The position numbers were made by a program, and so were the translations under genes. Positions 9,101 through 18,125 of a stretch of 48,896 bases of DNA are shown here, one piece after another. Below the pieces are notes generated by a model. That model did not search any database. It saw only the letters and a program-made list of their open reading frames with translations, and was not told the DNA's origin. Source of the stretch: Bryobacteraceae bacterium CoA2 C42 (GTDB taxonomy: Bacteria; Acidobacteriota; Terriglobia; Bryobacterales; Bryobacteraceae); contig JAINDL010000093.1 of the NCBI GenBank assembly GCA_019931245.1, forward strand, positions 1 to 48,896, in the 5' to 3' direction. The stretch's first letter is position 1, and the number at the start of each line of letters is the position of its first letter.

Positions 9101-9916
9101 TTATGATGAAACCGGCCCCGCAAGGGGCGACTGCTTAAGATCCTCCCGCTCCTTGCGCCAGAAGCGCAGGAGGGAAGCGCCGACAATGAACACCGTGAGC
9201 GCCCCGCCGCCGCGCATAATGTTACGAGCGAACAGGACGTAACTTTTGGCCGAGGGGTCGTACTGGAAACAATACAAAAGGAGATGCTCACCCGTAGAGC
9301 GCATTTTCCCGTCCCGCGCCTCGGTCAATCCCATGCGGAGGTCAAAGGGTTTGTACTTAATGCCATAGAGGTAGCGGGCAATCTTTCCCTCGGGAGTGAG
9401 CAGGACCAACGCGGCGCTGTGGGCATATTGTTGCCGATCCTTGTCCCACCGGTAGCGAAACCCCGCCTGGTCGGCCAGTTTGCGAGCGTTGTCGTTGTAG
9501 TCGGATAGAAAGTGCCAACCAGGCGCTGGCCGGTCGAAACTGATCAACTGAGCCTGCTTCTTGGCGGCGGCAAGGGTGTACATCTCCCGGGGATCGATCG
9601 AAATAGTGACGATCTCGTACTCCTGGCCCGGGGTCCAGGAGAGCTCGCGGATGCTCGACGTCAGGCCATTCATCACGAGACTACACAACATCGGGCACGA
9701 GTAATAAACGAAATTCAAAATTACCGGGCGGCCCTGACGGAGAAACGTTGCCAGGCGCGTCGGACGTCCATTCTCGGCCACGAACTCGAGATTGCCGTCA
9801 ACTACCGTGCCCAATCGCTCTTCCACCCCAACCCCGTTCAATTCCTGTGGAACAGAGGCATTCCCCTCAGCAAGAGCGAGGGAGAACAAAGCGGAGATGA
9901 CAAGCCGGGCCAGCAT
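9101..9916 (-). CDS. SCO1/SenC-type copper chaperone with C-terminal membrane anchor
   Basis: 271 residues from the ATG at 9916. Signal-like N-terminus (LVISALFSLALAEG), then a thioredoxin fold with the SCO copper site CPMLC (C74, C78) and a conserved His in QYAHSAALVLLTPEGKI. The C-terminus (about 238-256) is a second hydrophobic segment followed by KEREDLK, so the protein is probably anchored with its SCO domain outside. SCO proteins insert copper into the CuA centre of subunit II; coxB is the very next gene, 10 bases on. The start is not certain: the RBS is weak, and a TTG three codons upstream is an alternative. Members with a C-terminal anchor are often found in acidobacterial act-cox clusters, as far as I recall. 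Confidence 0.92.
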   Translation of the reverse strand: MLARLVISALFSLALAEGNASVPQELNGVGVEERLGTVVDGNLEFVAENGRPTRLATFLRQGRPVILNFVYYSCPMLCSLVMNGLTSSIRELSWTPGQEYEIVTISIDPREMYTLAAAKKQAQLISFDRPAPGWHFLSDYNDNARKLADQAGFRYRWDKDRQQYAHSAALVLLTPEGKIARYLYGIKYKPFDLRMGLTEARDGKMRSTGEHLLLYCFQYDPSAKSYVLFARNIMRGGGALTVFIVGASLLRFWRKEREDLKQSPLAGPVSS

Positions 9917-9935
9917 AGAATTCAAAGAGACTGAT

Positions 9936-10370
9936 TCACTTGGCAGGTGTAGGAGCCGCTGCCGCGGGAGCGGCGGCGGCAGCATCCTCTGGTTTCTTGA
10001 CCGGATATGGATTCACGGGAAACTTCCATTTACCACCTGGAGCGGATTCCGAGACGACCAACTCCATCGCTTTCTCAATCGGCAGACGCACGGTCCCAGC
10101 CGCCTTGTTAATCGTGCCGTATGTACCGAGTTGCTGCGCTTCACGCGCCTGAAGGTCCAGGTAATCCTTCGAAACCGGCTCGAGCTGGAGACGCTCAACG
10201 GCAGCATCGCGGAAGCTATTGTAGTAGATGGCGCAACCAACACAGACCGCTACAATAAATCCGACGGTCAACACGGTCACCACCAAAACGGGGACAGTTT
10301 GAACCTCCGTGCGATCGAAACCAAGTTCAGCGATCTCTTCCGGGGTGAGATTCTTGGGAGTGTTAGACAT
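9936..10370 (-). CDS. Small membrane-anchored protein of the act-cox operon, unknown function
   Basis: 144 residues, not a family I can name. The N-terminus is cytoplasmic and polar (TPEEIAELGFDRTEVQ), then one membrane helix (about 30-55) and a periplasmic part with an amphipathic region (LQAREAQQLGTYG), a block TVRLPIEKAMELVV, and an Ala/Pro-rich tail. TVRLPIEKAME resembles a short conserved stretch found in small proteins encoded near alternative complex III and caa3 genes. It overlaps the actF stop by 8 bases, with GGAG eight bases before the ATG at 10370. Position between actF and sco suggests an accessory subunit or assembly factor for the complex III-oxidase supercomplex; this is inference. 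Confidence 0.82.
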   Translation of the reverse strand: MSNTPKNLTPEEIAELGFDRTEVQTVPVLVVTVLTVGFIVAVCVGCAIYYNSFRDAAVERLQLEPVSKDYLDLQAREAQQLGTYGTINKAAGTVRLPIEKAMELVVSESAPGGKWKFPVNPYPVKKPEDAAAAAPAAAAPTPAK

Positions 10371-11571
10371 TCTGGAACTCCAATCCTTTTTGCAGTCGAG
10401 GATCGCCGACCGCCACAATCGGGGCCGACTTCAGCCGCCACCAGAAGCCCAGGGCCAAAGTGCTCATGACAGCGACAAAACAGGCCGCATCCATCCAATG
10501 CGGGGCGACGCCCGCTTTGGCGAAGTTCGGCATGACGAGCCAATAGATGTCCACGTAGTGCATGCAAAGAATCCAGACCGTCACAAAACGAAGGACATTC
10601 AAGCTACGCTTGCTCGCCCGAGCCAGGAGTACGAGGAAGGTGGCGGCAAAATGGCCGAGCAACAGCACTCCGCTGACCGTTTCCCAGGATCCCGTGCGAC
10701 GCACCTTAAAGAAGATGGTCTCTTCCGGCAGATTAGCGTACCAGATCAGCATGTACTGCGAGAAGGCCACGTATGCCCAGAACACCGTGAGCGCGAACAT
10801 CCATTTTCCCATGTCGTGATAGTGTTCCACCGTGACGGAGTTGGCCAAAATGCCATTGGCGCGAAAACGGAGCAGCGTGAAGGTCAGGATAGCGAAGAAG
10901 GCCCACATGCCGCCCGCAAGGCAGTACACGCCGAAAATGGTCGAGTACCAGTGCGGTTGCAACGACATCACCCAATCCACGCTCGCCAGGGAAGCCGAGA
11001 GGAAAAACAACAGCATACCGGGGGCGGAGATCCGCTCGCTCTTGAACGTCAAATTGAGGTCCTTCGATTGATCCTGCGCCCGAGACCAGCTCGATAAGCG
11101 CCACGCCCAGAAGCTCCAGATCAGGAAGTAGATCGCGGCGCGGATGTAGAAGGCGGTCGGATTGAGATAAGCCTCCTTTTTCTTGAGCAGAGCATCGGTT
11201 TCCATGATGCCCGGATGCGACCACTCATACAGTTCATGTAAACCGAAGGCTACCGGCAGGAAGAGCAGCGCGAGAACCGGCATCGACATCATGATGTTTT
11301 CCATCAACCGGCGGAGCGGAACGCTCCAGGCAGCACCGGTCAGATGCTGAATCATCGTGAAAAGGGCGGCTCCGATCGCGATCCCCGTACCGAAGAAGAA
11401 GGCCACCAGATAGGAAGGGAAGAACTGTTTGTGGTCGATACTATAGCCCGCCAGCGCCGCGACCCAACCGAGGACAACGACGCCAAGAAGGATGTTCCGA
11501 CCCTTCTCCCAGGTAGCGGCCGGGAGCTCATAACTGTCTTGTGGAGCGGCGTGATGGTGATGTTTGCTCAT
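10363..11571 (-). CDS. actF: Alternative complex III subunit ActF (quinol-side membrane subunit)
   Basis: 402 residues with about ten membrane helices and a His-rich N-terminus (SKHHHHAAP). Blocks such as GWVAALAGYSIDHKQFFPSYLVAFFFGTGIA-like first helices, FLPVAFGLHELYEWSH, SVDWVMSLQPHWYSTIFG and FSQYMLIWYANLPEET are characteristic of ActF. ActF is a shortened relative of ActC/NrfD and forms part of the membrane core of alternative complex III, which oxidises quinol and passes electrons to cytochrome c or directly to the oxidase. It follows actE by 21 bases and overlaps the next gene. Together with actC it makes the paired NrfD-like core. Confidence 0.95.
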   Translation of the reverse strand: MSKHHHHAAPQDSYELPAATWEKGRNILLGVVVLGWVAALAGYSIDHKQFFPSYLVAFFFGTGIAIGAALFTMIQHLTGAAWSVPLRRLMENIMMSMPVLALLFLPVAFGLHELYEWSHPGIMETDALLKKKEAYLNPTAFYIRAAIYFLIWSFWAWRLSSWSRAQDQSKDLNLTFKSERISAPGMLLFFLSASLASVDWVMSLQPHWYSTIFGVYCLAGGMWAFFAILTFTLLRFRANGILANSVTVEHYHDMGKWMFALTVFWAYVAFSQYMLIWYANLPEETIFFKVRRTGSWETVSGVLLLGHFAATFLVLLARASKRSLNVLRFVTVWILCMHYVDIYWLVMPNFAKAGVAPHWMDAACFVAVMSTLALGFWWRLKSAPIVAVGDPRLQKGLEFQNV

Positions 11572-11592
11572 GTTGCGACTCGTAGTCCTCGA

Positions 11593-12204
11593 TTAATTCA
11601 GTTGAGCCCGGAGGTTCTCCGGCACGTCTTCTTTGGTCCCGGAGTGGGCCCGGTGCAGCGCCCGGAGGTAGGCTACGATCGCCCAGCGATCGTGATCACT
11701 GGTCTGGGTCCGGTAACCCATCATGGTCCGCCGGCCCTCACTGGCGACCGAGTAGAGTTCCCCGTCGTTCATCTGCTGCACCCGCGGCTCGAGGAGATTG
11801 GCGGGCTGGAAAGCCGCCCCGGCGCGAATGCCAACGATCCCTTTCCCATCTCCCACCCGGGAGTGGCAAGGGGCACAATAGGTGTTGAACTTCAGCTGGC
11901 CGTGGGCGAGAAGTTCCGCCGTGACGGGTTCCTGGATCTTACCCACATATTGCGAGGAGACTATGCCCCAACGGTAAGCATCGTCACCGCTCAGTTGACC
12001 AATGGCCACGGTCCCCTCCGGCGGACGACGACTGGACCGCTGGTCGGCGAACAAGGAGCTTTGCTGCTGCGATTTGTACTTGGGCTGCGCTTTCATGTCA
12101 TCCCAGATCTGCAACGGAGTGGTATCCCGACTCGGACTGAGGCAACCGGTCAGCAGCAGGCTGCTGGCTAGCGGCAGGAGAAACAGCAAACGGGAACGCA
12201 TCAT
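11593..12204 (-). CDS. actE: Alternative complex III subunit ActE, monoheme c-type lipoprotein
   Basis: 203 residues. The N-terminus has a lipoprotein signal with lipobox LLTGC (lipid-bearing C21). One heme c motif CAPCH lies at 110-114, with a probable Met ligand in RRTMMGYRTQ. The C-terminal ALHRAHSGTKEDVPE is typical of ActE. The protein is expected to be anchored in the outer leaflet of the inner membrane and to relay electrons from the pentaheme ActA and iron-sulfur ActB toward the oxidase. Its ATG overlaps the actD stop as ATGA, which indicates coupling. A second Met codon directly follows the first; the choice makes no difference to the mature protein. Confidence 0.95.
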   Translation of the reverse strand: MMRSRLLFLLPLASSLLLTGCLSPSRDTTPLQIWDDMKAQPKYKSQQQSSLFADQRSSRRPPEGTVAIGQLSGDDAYRWGIVSSQYVGKIQEPVTAELLAHGQLKFNTYCAPCHSRVGDGKGIVGIRAGAAFQPANLLEPRVQQMNDGELYSVASEGRRTMMGYRTQTSDHDRWAIVAYLRALHRAHSGTKEDVPENLRAQLN

Positions 12205-12740
12205 GCCTCGACGACCTCCAACTTCTCGGCTCCGAGGGAGGCGAGGAAATCTTTTGTAGCGTTGGCGTCGAACTTCTTGTCGGAAGCTTCGATTACCAGC
12301 AGAAAACGGTCATCCGAGGATCCGGCGACCCCCGAGTAATTGAAGATCGGATGGCTGAGGCGCGGCAAGCCGTTCAATCCGAGCATGCCGAAGACCGCCG
12401 CGAAGGCCGAGAGAAGGACGGTCAATTCAAACATGACCGGAAACCCGAATTCAAAGGCGAACAGCGGCTTGCCGCTGATGACCAGCGGATAGGCGATCGT
12501 ACCGGTCCACCACTGCAAAAGAACAGCGGTGGTGAAACCAGTCGCGCTGCCGCAAAGAACGATGTAGCCAAGGATGGAGGGTTTGGCGCCCATCGCTTCG
12601 TCGATGCCATGGATCGGGAAGGGGGTGTAGGCTTCCATCCTGGTATAGCCCTGCGCCCGGGCGGCTTTCACCGCGTCGAGGAGCGTATCCGGGGAAGCAA
12701 AGTCGGCAACTACGCCGTGTATGGAGGAGTGTTGGGCCAT
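12201..12740 (-). CDS. actD: Alternative complex III subunit ActD (DUF3341)
   Basis: 179 residues. The N-terminal soluble ferredoxin-like part (GVVADFASPDTLLDAVKAA, YTPFPIHGIDEAMG) is followed by two membrane helices (about 57-77 and 96-120, with FGFPVMFELTVLLSAF) and a C-terminal soluble strand-helix part. This is the DUF3341 pattern of ActD. ActD has no redox cofactor and stabilises the complex beside ActC. It follows actC by 8 bases and overlaps actE by four bases. Family assignment is firm from both sequence and position. Confidence 0.95.
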   Translation of the reverse strand: MAQHSSIHGVVADFASPDTLLDAVKAARAQGYTRMEAYTPFPIHGIDEAMGAKPSILGYIVLCGSATGFTTAVLLQWWTGTIAYPLVISGKPLFAFEFGFPVMFELTVLLSAFAAVFGMLGLNGLPRLSHPIFNYSGVAGSSDDRFLLVIEASDKKFDANATKDFLASLGAEKLEVVEA

Positions 12741-12748
12741 GGCGTTCC

Positions 12749-14179
12749 TCAGTGAGCCTTGACGGACTCGGGAGAGCCGGCCGTCGTGGCGGGTAGATAA
12801 TGCTTTTCGTGTTCGGTCTGGATCATCATGCCCTTCACCTCACTCACGGCGATGATCGGCAGGAACCGCGTAAAGAACACAAACAACGTGATGAAGAGGC
12901 CAAAAGTGCCGAAGAAGGTAAGAATATCGACGATCGTCGGGCGGAAGTAGCCCCAGGAGGAGGGCAGGAAGTCGCGATGCAAGCTCGTCGCGATGATGAC
13001 GAACCGCTCGAACCACATGCCAATGTTCACGAAGATTGACAGGACGAACATGAAGGGGATGTTCGTCCGCAGCTTTTTAAACCAGAAGAATTGCGGCGAG
13101 ATCACGTTGCAGGAGACCATCGACCAGTACGCCCAGGCGTAAGGCCCCATCGCACGGTTTATGAAGGTAAACCGTTCATATTCGTTGCCCGAGTACCAGG
13201 CGATGAAGAACTCGGTGGCGTAGGCATAGCCGACGATCGTGCCGGTGGCCAGGATCACCTTGTTCATATTCTCGAGGTGCGTCATCGTGACCAGGTGTTC
13301 GACCTTGAATACCCAGCGCGCGATTACCATCAGCGTGATTACCATCGCAAAACCGGAGAAGATGGCGCCGGCGACGAAGTAGGGCGGGAAGATGGTGGTG
13401 TGCCACCCCGGGATGATGGAGACCGCGAAGTCGAAAGAGACGATCGTGTGGACGGAGAGGACAAGGGGGGTGGAAAGGCCGGCCAGGATCATGTAGGCCT
13501 TCTCGTAGTTTTTCCAATGGGTCGCCGAACCGCGCCAGCCGAGGGAGGCGATCCCGTAGATGGTGTGGCGCAGTTTGGTGGTGGCACGATCGCGAATGAT
13601 GGCAAGGTCAGGAATCAGACCGACGTACCAGAACAGGGCGGAGACCGTGGCATAGGTCGATACTGCGAACACGTCCCAGAGCAGAGGGCTGCGGAAATTC
13701 TGCCACATGGCCAGATCAGCGTTCGGGATCGGAAACAGCCAGTAGGCACGCCACGGACGTCCCACGTGGACGAGCGGGTAGATGCCGGCGCACGCCACGG
13801 CAAATAGCGTCATCGCTTCAGCGAAGCGATTGATCGAGGTGCGCCACTTCTGCCGGAACAGAAACAGGATGGCCGAGATCAGAGTACCGGCGTGGCCGAT
13901 ACCGATCCAAAACACGAAGTTAGTAATATCCCAACCCCAGCCAACTGGGTTATTGTTGCCCCAGACACCGATGCCGGTGGAGATGAGATAGGCCAACATG
14001 GAACCGAGGAGCAGGGTGACGCTTCCGCTGATGGCGAGAGCGATGTACCAGTTCCGATGCGTTTCCAGTTCCGTGTGAATGCTGACCGCTTCGGTGACTT
14101 CGTGCAACGAGGGCTTGCCCGTCACGAGCGGAGGACTTAACTGTTCAACAGCCTTGGGATCGAATGCGAGATCAGCCAT
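12749..14179 (-). CDS. actC: Alternative complex III subunit ActC (NrfD/PsrC-like quinol-binding membrane subunit)
   Basis: 476 residues, about ten membrane helices. The NrfD-like signature is seen in [23 protein letters not shown]-type first half motifs, [30 protein letters not shown] and [17 protein letters not shown], and in [10 protein letters not shown]. In alternative complex III this subunit carries the quinol site near ActB and is thought to take part in proton movement. Its ATG shares one base with the actB stop (TAATG), so translation is coupled. Residues 28-45 ([19 protein letters not shown]) are a typical start of the ActC mature part. Confidence 0.96.
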   Translation of the reverse strand: MADLAFDPKAVEQLSPPLVTGKPSLHEVTEAVSIHTELETHRNWYIALAISGSVTLLLGSMLAYLISTGIGVWGNNNPVGWGWDITNFVFWIGIGHAGTLISAILFLFRQKWRTSINRFAEAMTLFAVACAGIYPLVHVGRPWRAYWLFPIPNADLAMWQNFRSPLLWDVFAVSTYATVSALFWYVGLIPDLAIIRDRATTKLRHTIYGIASLGWRGSATHWKNYEKAYMILAGLSTPLVLSVHTIVSFDFAVSIIPGWHTTIFPPYFVAGAIFSGFAMVITLMVIARWVFKVEHLVTMTHLENMNKVILATGTIVGYAYATEFFIAWYSGNEYERFTFINRAMGPYAWAYWSMVSCNVISPQFFWFKKLRTNIPFMFVLSIFVNIGMWFERFVIIATSLHRDFLPSSWGYFRPTIVDILTFFGTFGLFITLFVFFTRFLPIIAVSEVKGMMIQTEHEKHYLPATTAGSPESVKAH

Positions 14180-17100
14180 TAGGCAAGCTCCGGATTGGGA
14201 TTGCGCACCTTCGCCAGGTACGTCGTGCGCGGCTTGACATTGAGTTCATGAAGAAGCGTGTAGTTCCGATTATTCTTCTTCAATTTGGAGACGGCGCTTT
14301 CCGGGTCGTTCAAATTACCGAAAGAGATCGCTTCGGCCGGACAGGTCTGCTGACATGCCGTCAAAACGTCACCGTCCTGAATCGGCTTGCGGCCATTCAC
14401 TTTGTGAGCGATCTTGACTTCCTGAATTCGCTGGACGCAGTAGTTGCACTTCTCCATCACACCCCGCATGCGAACCGTAACATCGGGGTTGAAGACCATC
14501 TTGCCAACCTCTTCGAGGTCTTTGTGCCAGTTGAAGTAATTGAAACGGCGCACCTTGTACGGACAGTTGTTGGCGCAATAACGGGTGCCGACGCAACGGT
14601 TGTAGGCCATGTCATTCAGGCCTTCCGGACTATGAACCGTGGCGGCCACCGGGCAGACCGATTCGCAAGGGGCGTTTTCACATTGCTGACAGGCCATCGG
14701 CTGGTGCACGACCTCCGGATCGTCCTCGGTTCCGGTAAAGTACCGGTCGAGGCGAATCCAGTGCATTTCACGGCCTTTGGACACTTGATCGCGACCCACT
14801 ACCGGAATGTTGTTCTCCGATTGGCAGGCCACCAGGCAGGCATTACAGCCGATGCACGACTGGAGATCGACCACCATGCCCCACTGGTTCCCCTTCGAGT
14901 AGTCGTAAGAGTCAAACAGCTGGAACAGTTCAATGTGGGCGTCTTCGTGCGACGCAAACTGCGCTTCCTCTTTATACTTGGCTAAGGTCGCCTCACGCAC
15001 GACCGGGCGTCCGGCCTGATCGTGATGCTCCTGCGTGGTCACCAGGGAGTAAGTACGGGAAGACTTGGTGATGGTCACCCCCGTGCCGAAGCCCATTGCG
15101 TCCGAGGTGCGGAGCAGGTAAGCGTTGTATCCGACGCCGGTTCCGACGCGCCCGACGGCCGTGCGGCCGTAGCCCAGGGTCAGAGTAACGGAGTTGTCGG
15201 CGTGGCCCGGCTGGACCAGAACAGGCGCCTCAACCTTCCGGCCTGCCCGTTCGACCACGATCACCGAACCTTCCTCGAGCTTCAGTTCCTTGGCAGTCTT
15301 GGGACTCACCAGAGCCGGGTTGTCCCAAACGATCTTGGTCATCGGCTCGGGTGCTTCCTGGAGCCAGGCGTTGTTGGCGTAACGGCCATCAAAGGTGCTG
15401 GCCGAGGGGGCAAAGACCACCTCAATCCCAGCGGCCGGCTTCGGAGCGGCGGCCAGAGCCGCCTCGACCGCTTTCGCATTGAGCGCCGGCTTAACCGTCG
15501 CCGACTGTGAGCCCGCAATCAGGCCATCATGCAGCGCCTGCCGCCAAGCCGCATCGTCCAGTTTGGACTGGGCCTTAACCTGTTCGTAGGCGCTCGTGCT
15601 CATTCCAAGGGCGAGCGAGAGAACTTCAATGGCCGACTTCGTCTTAAAGATCGGCTCGATCAGCGGCTGCTGCAGCGAGATGGCGCCATCGGGGGACGCG
15701 GCATCGCCCCAGCTTTCAAGGGGATGGGACTCCGGAAGATGCCAAGTGGAGGCTACGGCCGTCTCGTCCACTTCACTGCCGAGATGGATCGTGGTGGCAA
15801 CAGACTTGAATTTGGCGGCGAAGTCCAGATCGGCCGGGGCGTTGTACACCGGATTTCCGCCAAGCACTACCAGCGTCTTCACCTGGCCCGCGCCGATCTC
15901 TTTTCCCAGTTCTGTGATAGCGGTCGCGGAGGACTCGCGCCCCGCGCGAGTGAAGGTGACCGTCTCGCCAAGGTTGCCCAGCGTCTGGTTCAGGGCAGCG
16001 GCCAAGGCATGCACTACGGCCGGTTGCCGGGGACCGGCCATGACGACGGACCGGCCTTTATGTGCCAGCAAATCCTTGGCTAACGCGGCGATCAGCTTGT
16101 CAGACTGCCCGAGAATCTTCAGGCCCTGGGGCAGCGCACCGACTTCGCGAGCAAGGTCGGCCGCAAAGGCCTGCACATCGGCAGCTCGAAGGCGCAACCG
16201 ATGGTCAGCCTGCGCCCCGGTGAGGGTAAAGTTGTTTTCAATGACGTAAAGGCGGTTGACGGTCGCGGCTTCGGTCGCGGCGACGGGGGCCGCCGGGGTA
16301 TGAGCCGCGGCAGCGGCCGGCGGGGCCGGGGCTTTGTGCTCCTCGGCTTTGTGTTCGTCAGCTTTATGTTCGGTGGCTTGGTGGCCAGTGGCGGCGTGTC
16401 CGCCCGCGTGATCTGCGGATACACCGACATCCACGGCCTTCCGACGCTTAGCAAAGTCCCGAATGACGTGTAGACCGGGGTTGTCGAGCTGCAGGAAGTC
16501 ACAGTCGAGCGACAAGACGACATCGGCTTTCAACAGGTTGTACTGCGGACGCAACCGGTCGCCAAAAGCAAGCTCGGAGCCGGCCAAGGCGGCATCTTCA
16601 TTTACTGCTTCATACTCCAACCACTTTGCTTTGGGATACTTGGCCAGCAAGGCCGTGCGCAGAGATCCCAACGTGGGCGACAACACCGCACCCGAGAGCA
16701 CCCGAACGCCCTCACCATCGCCCACAAACGTGCCTTTGGCGGCAGCCGCGAAGGCTTCCCAACTACTCACCTTCCCCTTTTCGAGAACCTGTTGGGACCG
16801 ATCCGGGTCATAGAGGTTCAGGATAGAGGCCTGGGCCCACGCATTGGCGGCACCGTTTGAGAGCGGGTGCTTCCGGTTTCCCTCGATCTTTACCGGGCGA
16901 CCATCGATGGCTTCCACCACCAGCGCCTGCGCCTGTCCCGCTACGTTCATCACCGTCGCGTAATGCTGTGGCGCACCGTGCACCAAACCTTCGACGCCTT
17001 TGGCGTGAGGCAGAATTTTCTCAACAGGACGACGACAAGCCGTCAACCCGGCGAGCCCCATCGACGCCGCCATGAGCTGCATAAAGCGCCGCCGTGACCC

Positions 17101-17238
17101 GGAATCGAGCAGGTCGGTGGCTCCCTCGGGGAACTCCTGAACCAGCCACTCCTTGAACTTGGGCGTCGCCGCCAGTTCGTTCAAACTGCGCCAGAACTTC
17201 TTTCCGGTCTGATTTCCAATCCCTTCGATCTGAATCAT
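14179..17238 (-). CDS. actB: Alternative complex III subunit ActB, molybdopterin-oxidoreductase-like plus iron-sulfur protein
   Basis: 1019 residues from the ATG at 17238, which overlaps the actA stop as ATGA; GTG at 17247 is possible but less likely. The N-terminus ([17 protein letters not shown], then EFP, then [12 protein letters not shown] at about 48-59) is the extended Tat domain of MoCo/4Fe-4S proteins. A long region resembles the molybdopterin enzyme family, although ActB is known to lack that cofactor. The C-terminal part, about 795-970, is a multi-cluster ferredoxin domain: [41 protein letters not shown] and CQQTCP, which fit three 4Fe-4S and one 3Fe-4S cluster. Unusual: a His/Ala/Pro-rich insertion near 269-326 with three tandem xEHKA pentapeptides. 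Confidence 0.96.
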   Translation of the reverse strand: MIQIEGIGNQTGKKFWRSLNELAATPKFKEWLVQEFPEGATDLLDSGSRRRFMQLMAASMGLAGLTACRRPVEKILPHAKGVEGLVHGAPQHYATVMNVAGQAQALVVEAIDGRPVKIEGNRKHPLSNGAANAWAQASILNLYDPDRSQQVLEKGKVSSWEAFAAAAKGTFVGDGEGVRVLSGAVLSPTLGSLRTALLAKYPKAKWLEYEAVNEDAALAGSELAFGDRLRPQYNLLKADVVLSLDCDFLQLDNPGLHVIRDFAKRRKAVDVGVSADHAGGHAATGHQATEHKADEHKAEEHKAPAPPAAAAAHTPAAPVAATEAATVNRLYVIENNFTLTGAQADHRLRLRAADVQAFAADLAREVGALPQGLKILGQSDKLIAALAKDLLAHKGRSVVMAGPRQPAVVHALAAALNQTLGNLGETVTFTRAGRESSATAITELGKEIGAGQVKTLVVLGGNPVYNAPADLDFAAKFKSVATTIHLGSEVDETAVASTWHLPESHPLESWGDAASPDGAISLQQPLIEPIFKTKSAIEVLSLALGMSTSAYEQVKAQSKLDDAAWRQALHDGLIAGSQSATVKPALNAKAVEAALAAAPKPAAGIEVVFAPSASTFDGRYANNAWLQEAPEPMTKIVWDNPALVSPKTAKELKLEEGSVIVVERAGRKVEAPVLVQPGHADNSVTLTLGYGRTAVGRVGTGVGYNAYLLRTSDAMGFGTGVTITKSSRTYSLVTTQEHHDQAGRPVVREATLAKYKEEAQFASHEDAHIELFQLFDSYDYSKGNQWGMVVDLQSCIGCNACLVACQSENNIPVVGRDQVSKGREMHWIRLDRYFTGTEDDPEVVHQPMACQQCENAPCESVCPVAATVHSPEGLNDMAYNRCVGTRYCANNCPYKVRRFNYFNWHKDLEEVGKMVFNPDVTVRMRGVMEKCNYCVQRIQEVKIAHKVNGRKPIQDGDVLTACQQTCPAEAISFGNLNDPESAVSKLKKNNRNYTLLHELNVKPRTTYLAKVRNPNPELA

Positions 17239-17882
17239 CGATGACACCCTGAGCAGTTGACAGGCGGATTAATGCCCTTCTTCGCAATGATTTCGCGGCC
17301 AAGGGCAGCGGGATCACCCTCGGCTTTCCAATCGAGTTTGGTGACGAACTGCGTCGGCCGCAGATTTGGCGCGGGGTTGCGGTGACATTCCAAACACCAG
17401 CTCATCGCCAGCGTCTGCACCTGCTTTACCTCCACCATCTGGTCGATCCGGCCGTGACAGCTCACGCAACTCACCCCGGCGTTCGTGTGTGCACTGTGAT
17501 TAAAGTAAACGTAATCCGGCAGGCGATGCACCTTCACCCAGGGCACCGATTCGCCGCTCGCCCAACTCGCCCGCACCGGTTCGAGCACCAAGCTCTTCTC
17601 CTTGACCTTCGAATGACAGTTCATGCAGGTCTGCGTAGGGGGAATCGACGCATAGGCGGCCTTCAACACCGAGGTATGGCAGTAGGTACAATCCATACCC
17701 ATGTTGCCGGCATGCAGCTTATGGCTGTAGGGCACGGGCTGTTGCGGCTGGTACCCGGGCTCGAGAGTAGTCGGCAGCGTCGCATAGTACAGAGTACTGG
17801 CGCCTCCAATCACCCCGAGACCAGCCACCACTAGAACAGTTCGCAGAATGCGATCTGATTGTTTGGAAAACTTGAGTCCCAT
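17235..17882 (-). CDS. actA: Alternative complex III subunit ActA, pentaheme cytochrome c
   Basis: 215 residues. An N-terminal hydrophobic anchor (about 13-33) is followed by exactly five CxxCH motifs: CTYCH, CMNCH, CVSCH, CLECH and CSGCH, with additional His residues in PYSHKLH, VYFNHSAH and VKVHRLP available as distal ligands. This is the ActA pattern. The protein collects electrons from ActB and hands them to ActE or the oxidase on the outside of the membrane. It is the first gene of a twelve-gene run down to coxD, with gaps of at most 21 bases. AGGAG lies 14 bases before the ATG, rather far for a ribosome-binding site. I see no clear sigma-70 promoter. Confidence 0.96.
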   Translation of the reverse strand: MGLKFSKQSDRILRTVLVVAGLGVIGGASTLYYATLPTTLEPGYQPQQPVPYSHKLHAGNMGMDCTYCHTSVLKAAYASIPPTQTCMNCHSKVKEKSLVLEPVRASWASGESVPWVKVHRLPDYVYFNHSAHTNAGVSCVSCHGRIDQMVEVKQVQTLAMSWCLECHRNPAPNLRPTQFVTKLDWKAEGDPAALGREIIAKKGINPPVNCSGCHR

Positions 17883-18125
17883 GGTCGTTATAGCAACTCC
17901 TGAAAGGCCGGGTAGTCTTTACGACCGACCGGAGGCAAATTCCTGGACGTGTCGCAGCCGGGATTGCGGAAGGGGTTTAAACGCGTCACAACTCTCCCTC
18001 TCTACGTCTACCATAGCGCCACCTATTCTGCAATATCGGCAAAAATTCCAGTTTGACAGGAATTTTTTCCTCCGAACGCGCTCGACGACGCCCTAGGCTG
18101 GAAAAACGCATAAACTGATTTGAGG
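17883..18125. other. Divergent intergenic region between the act-cox operon and the sensor kinase operon
   Basis: About 240 bases separate actA (minus) from the histidine kinase (plus), so both operons must start here. The part 18020-18075 is AT-richer than its surroundings. TTGACA occurs at 18053-18058 on the plus strand, but no matching -10 box follows at 16-18 bases. On the minus strand several TTGC-type hexamers lie near 18025-18045 without a good -10 partner. I see no riboswitch or strong terminator. Confidence 0.5.

Noticed and set aside
9091-9291. 67-codon upstream extension of coxB
   Set aside because: Overlaps sco, is unlike subunit II, and the ATG at 9090 has a strong ribosome-binding site.
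18053-18081. TTGACA as -35 of a sensor kinase promoter
   Set aside because: No -10-like hexamer lies 16-18 bases downstream (the bases there are GC-rich).
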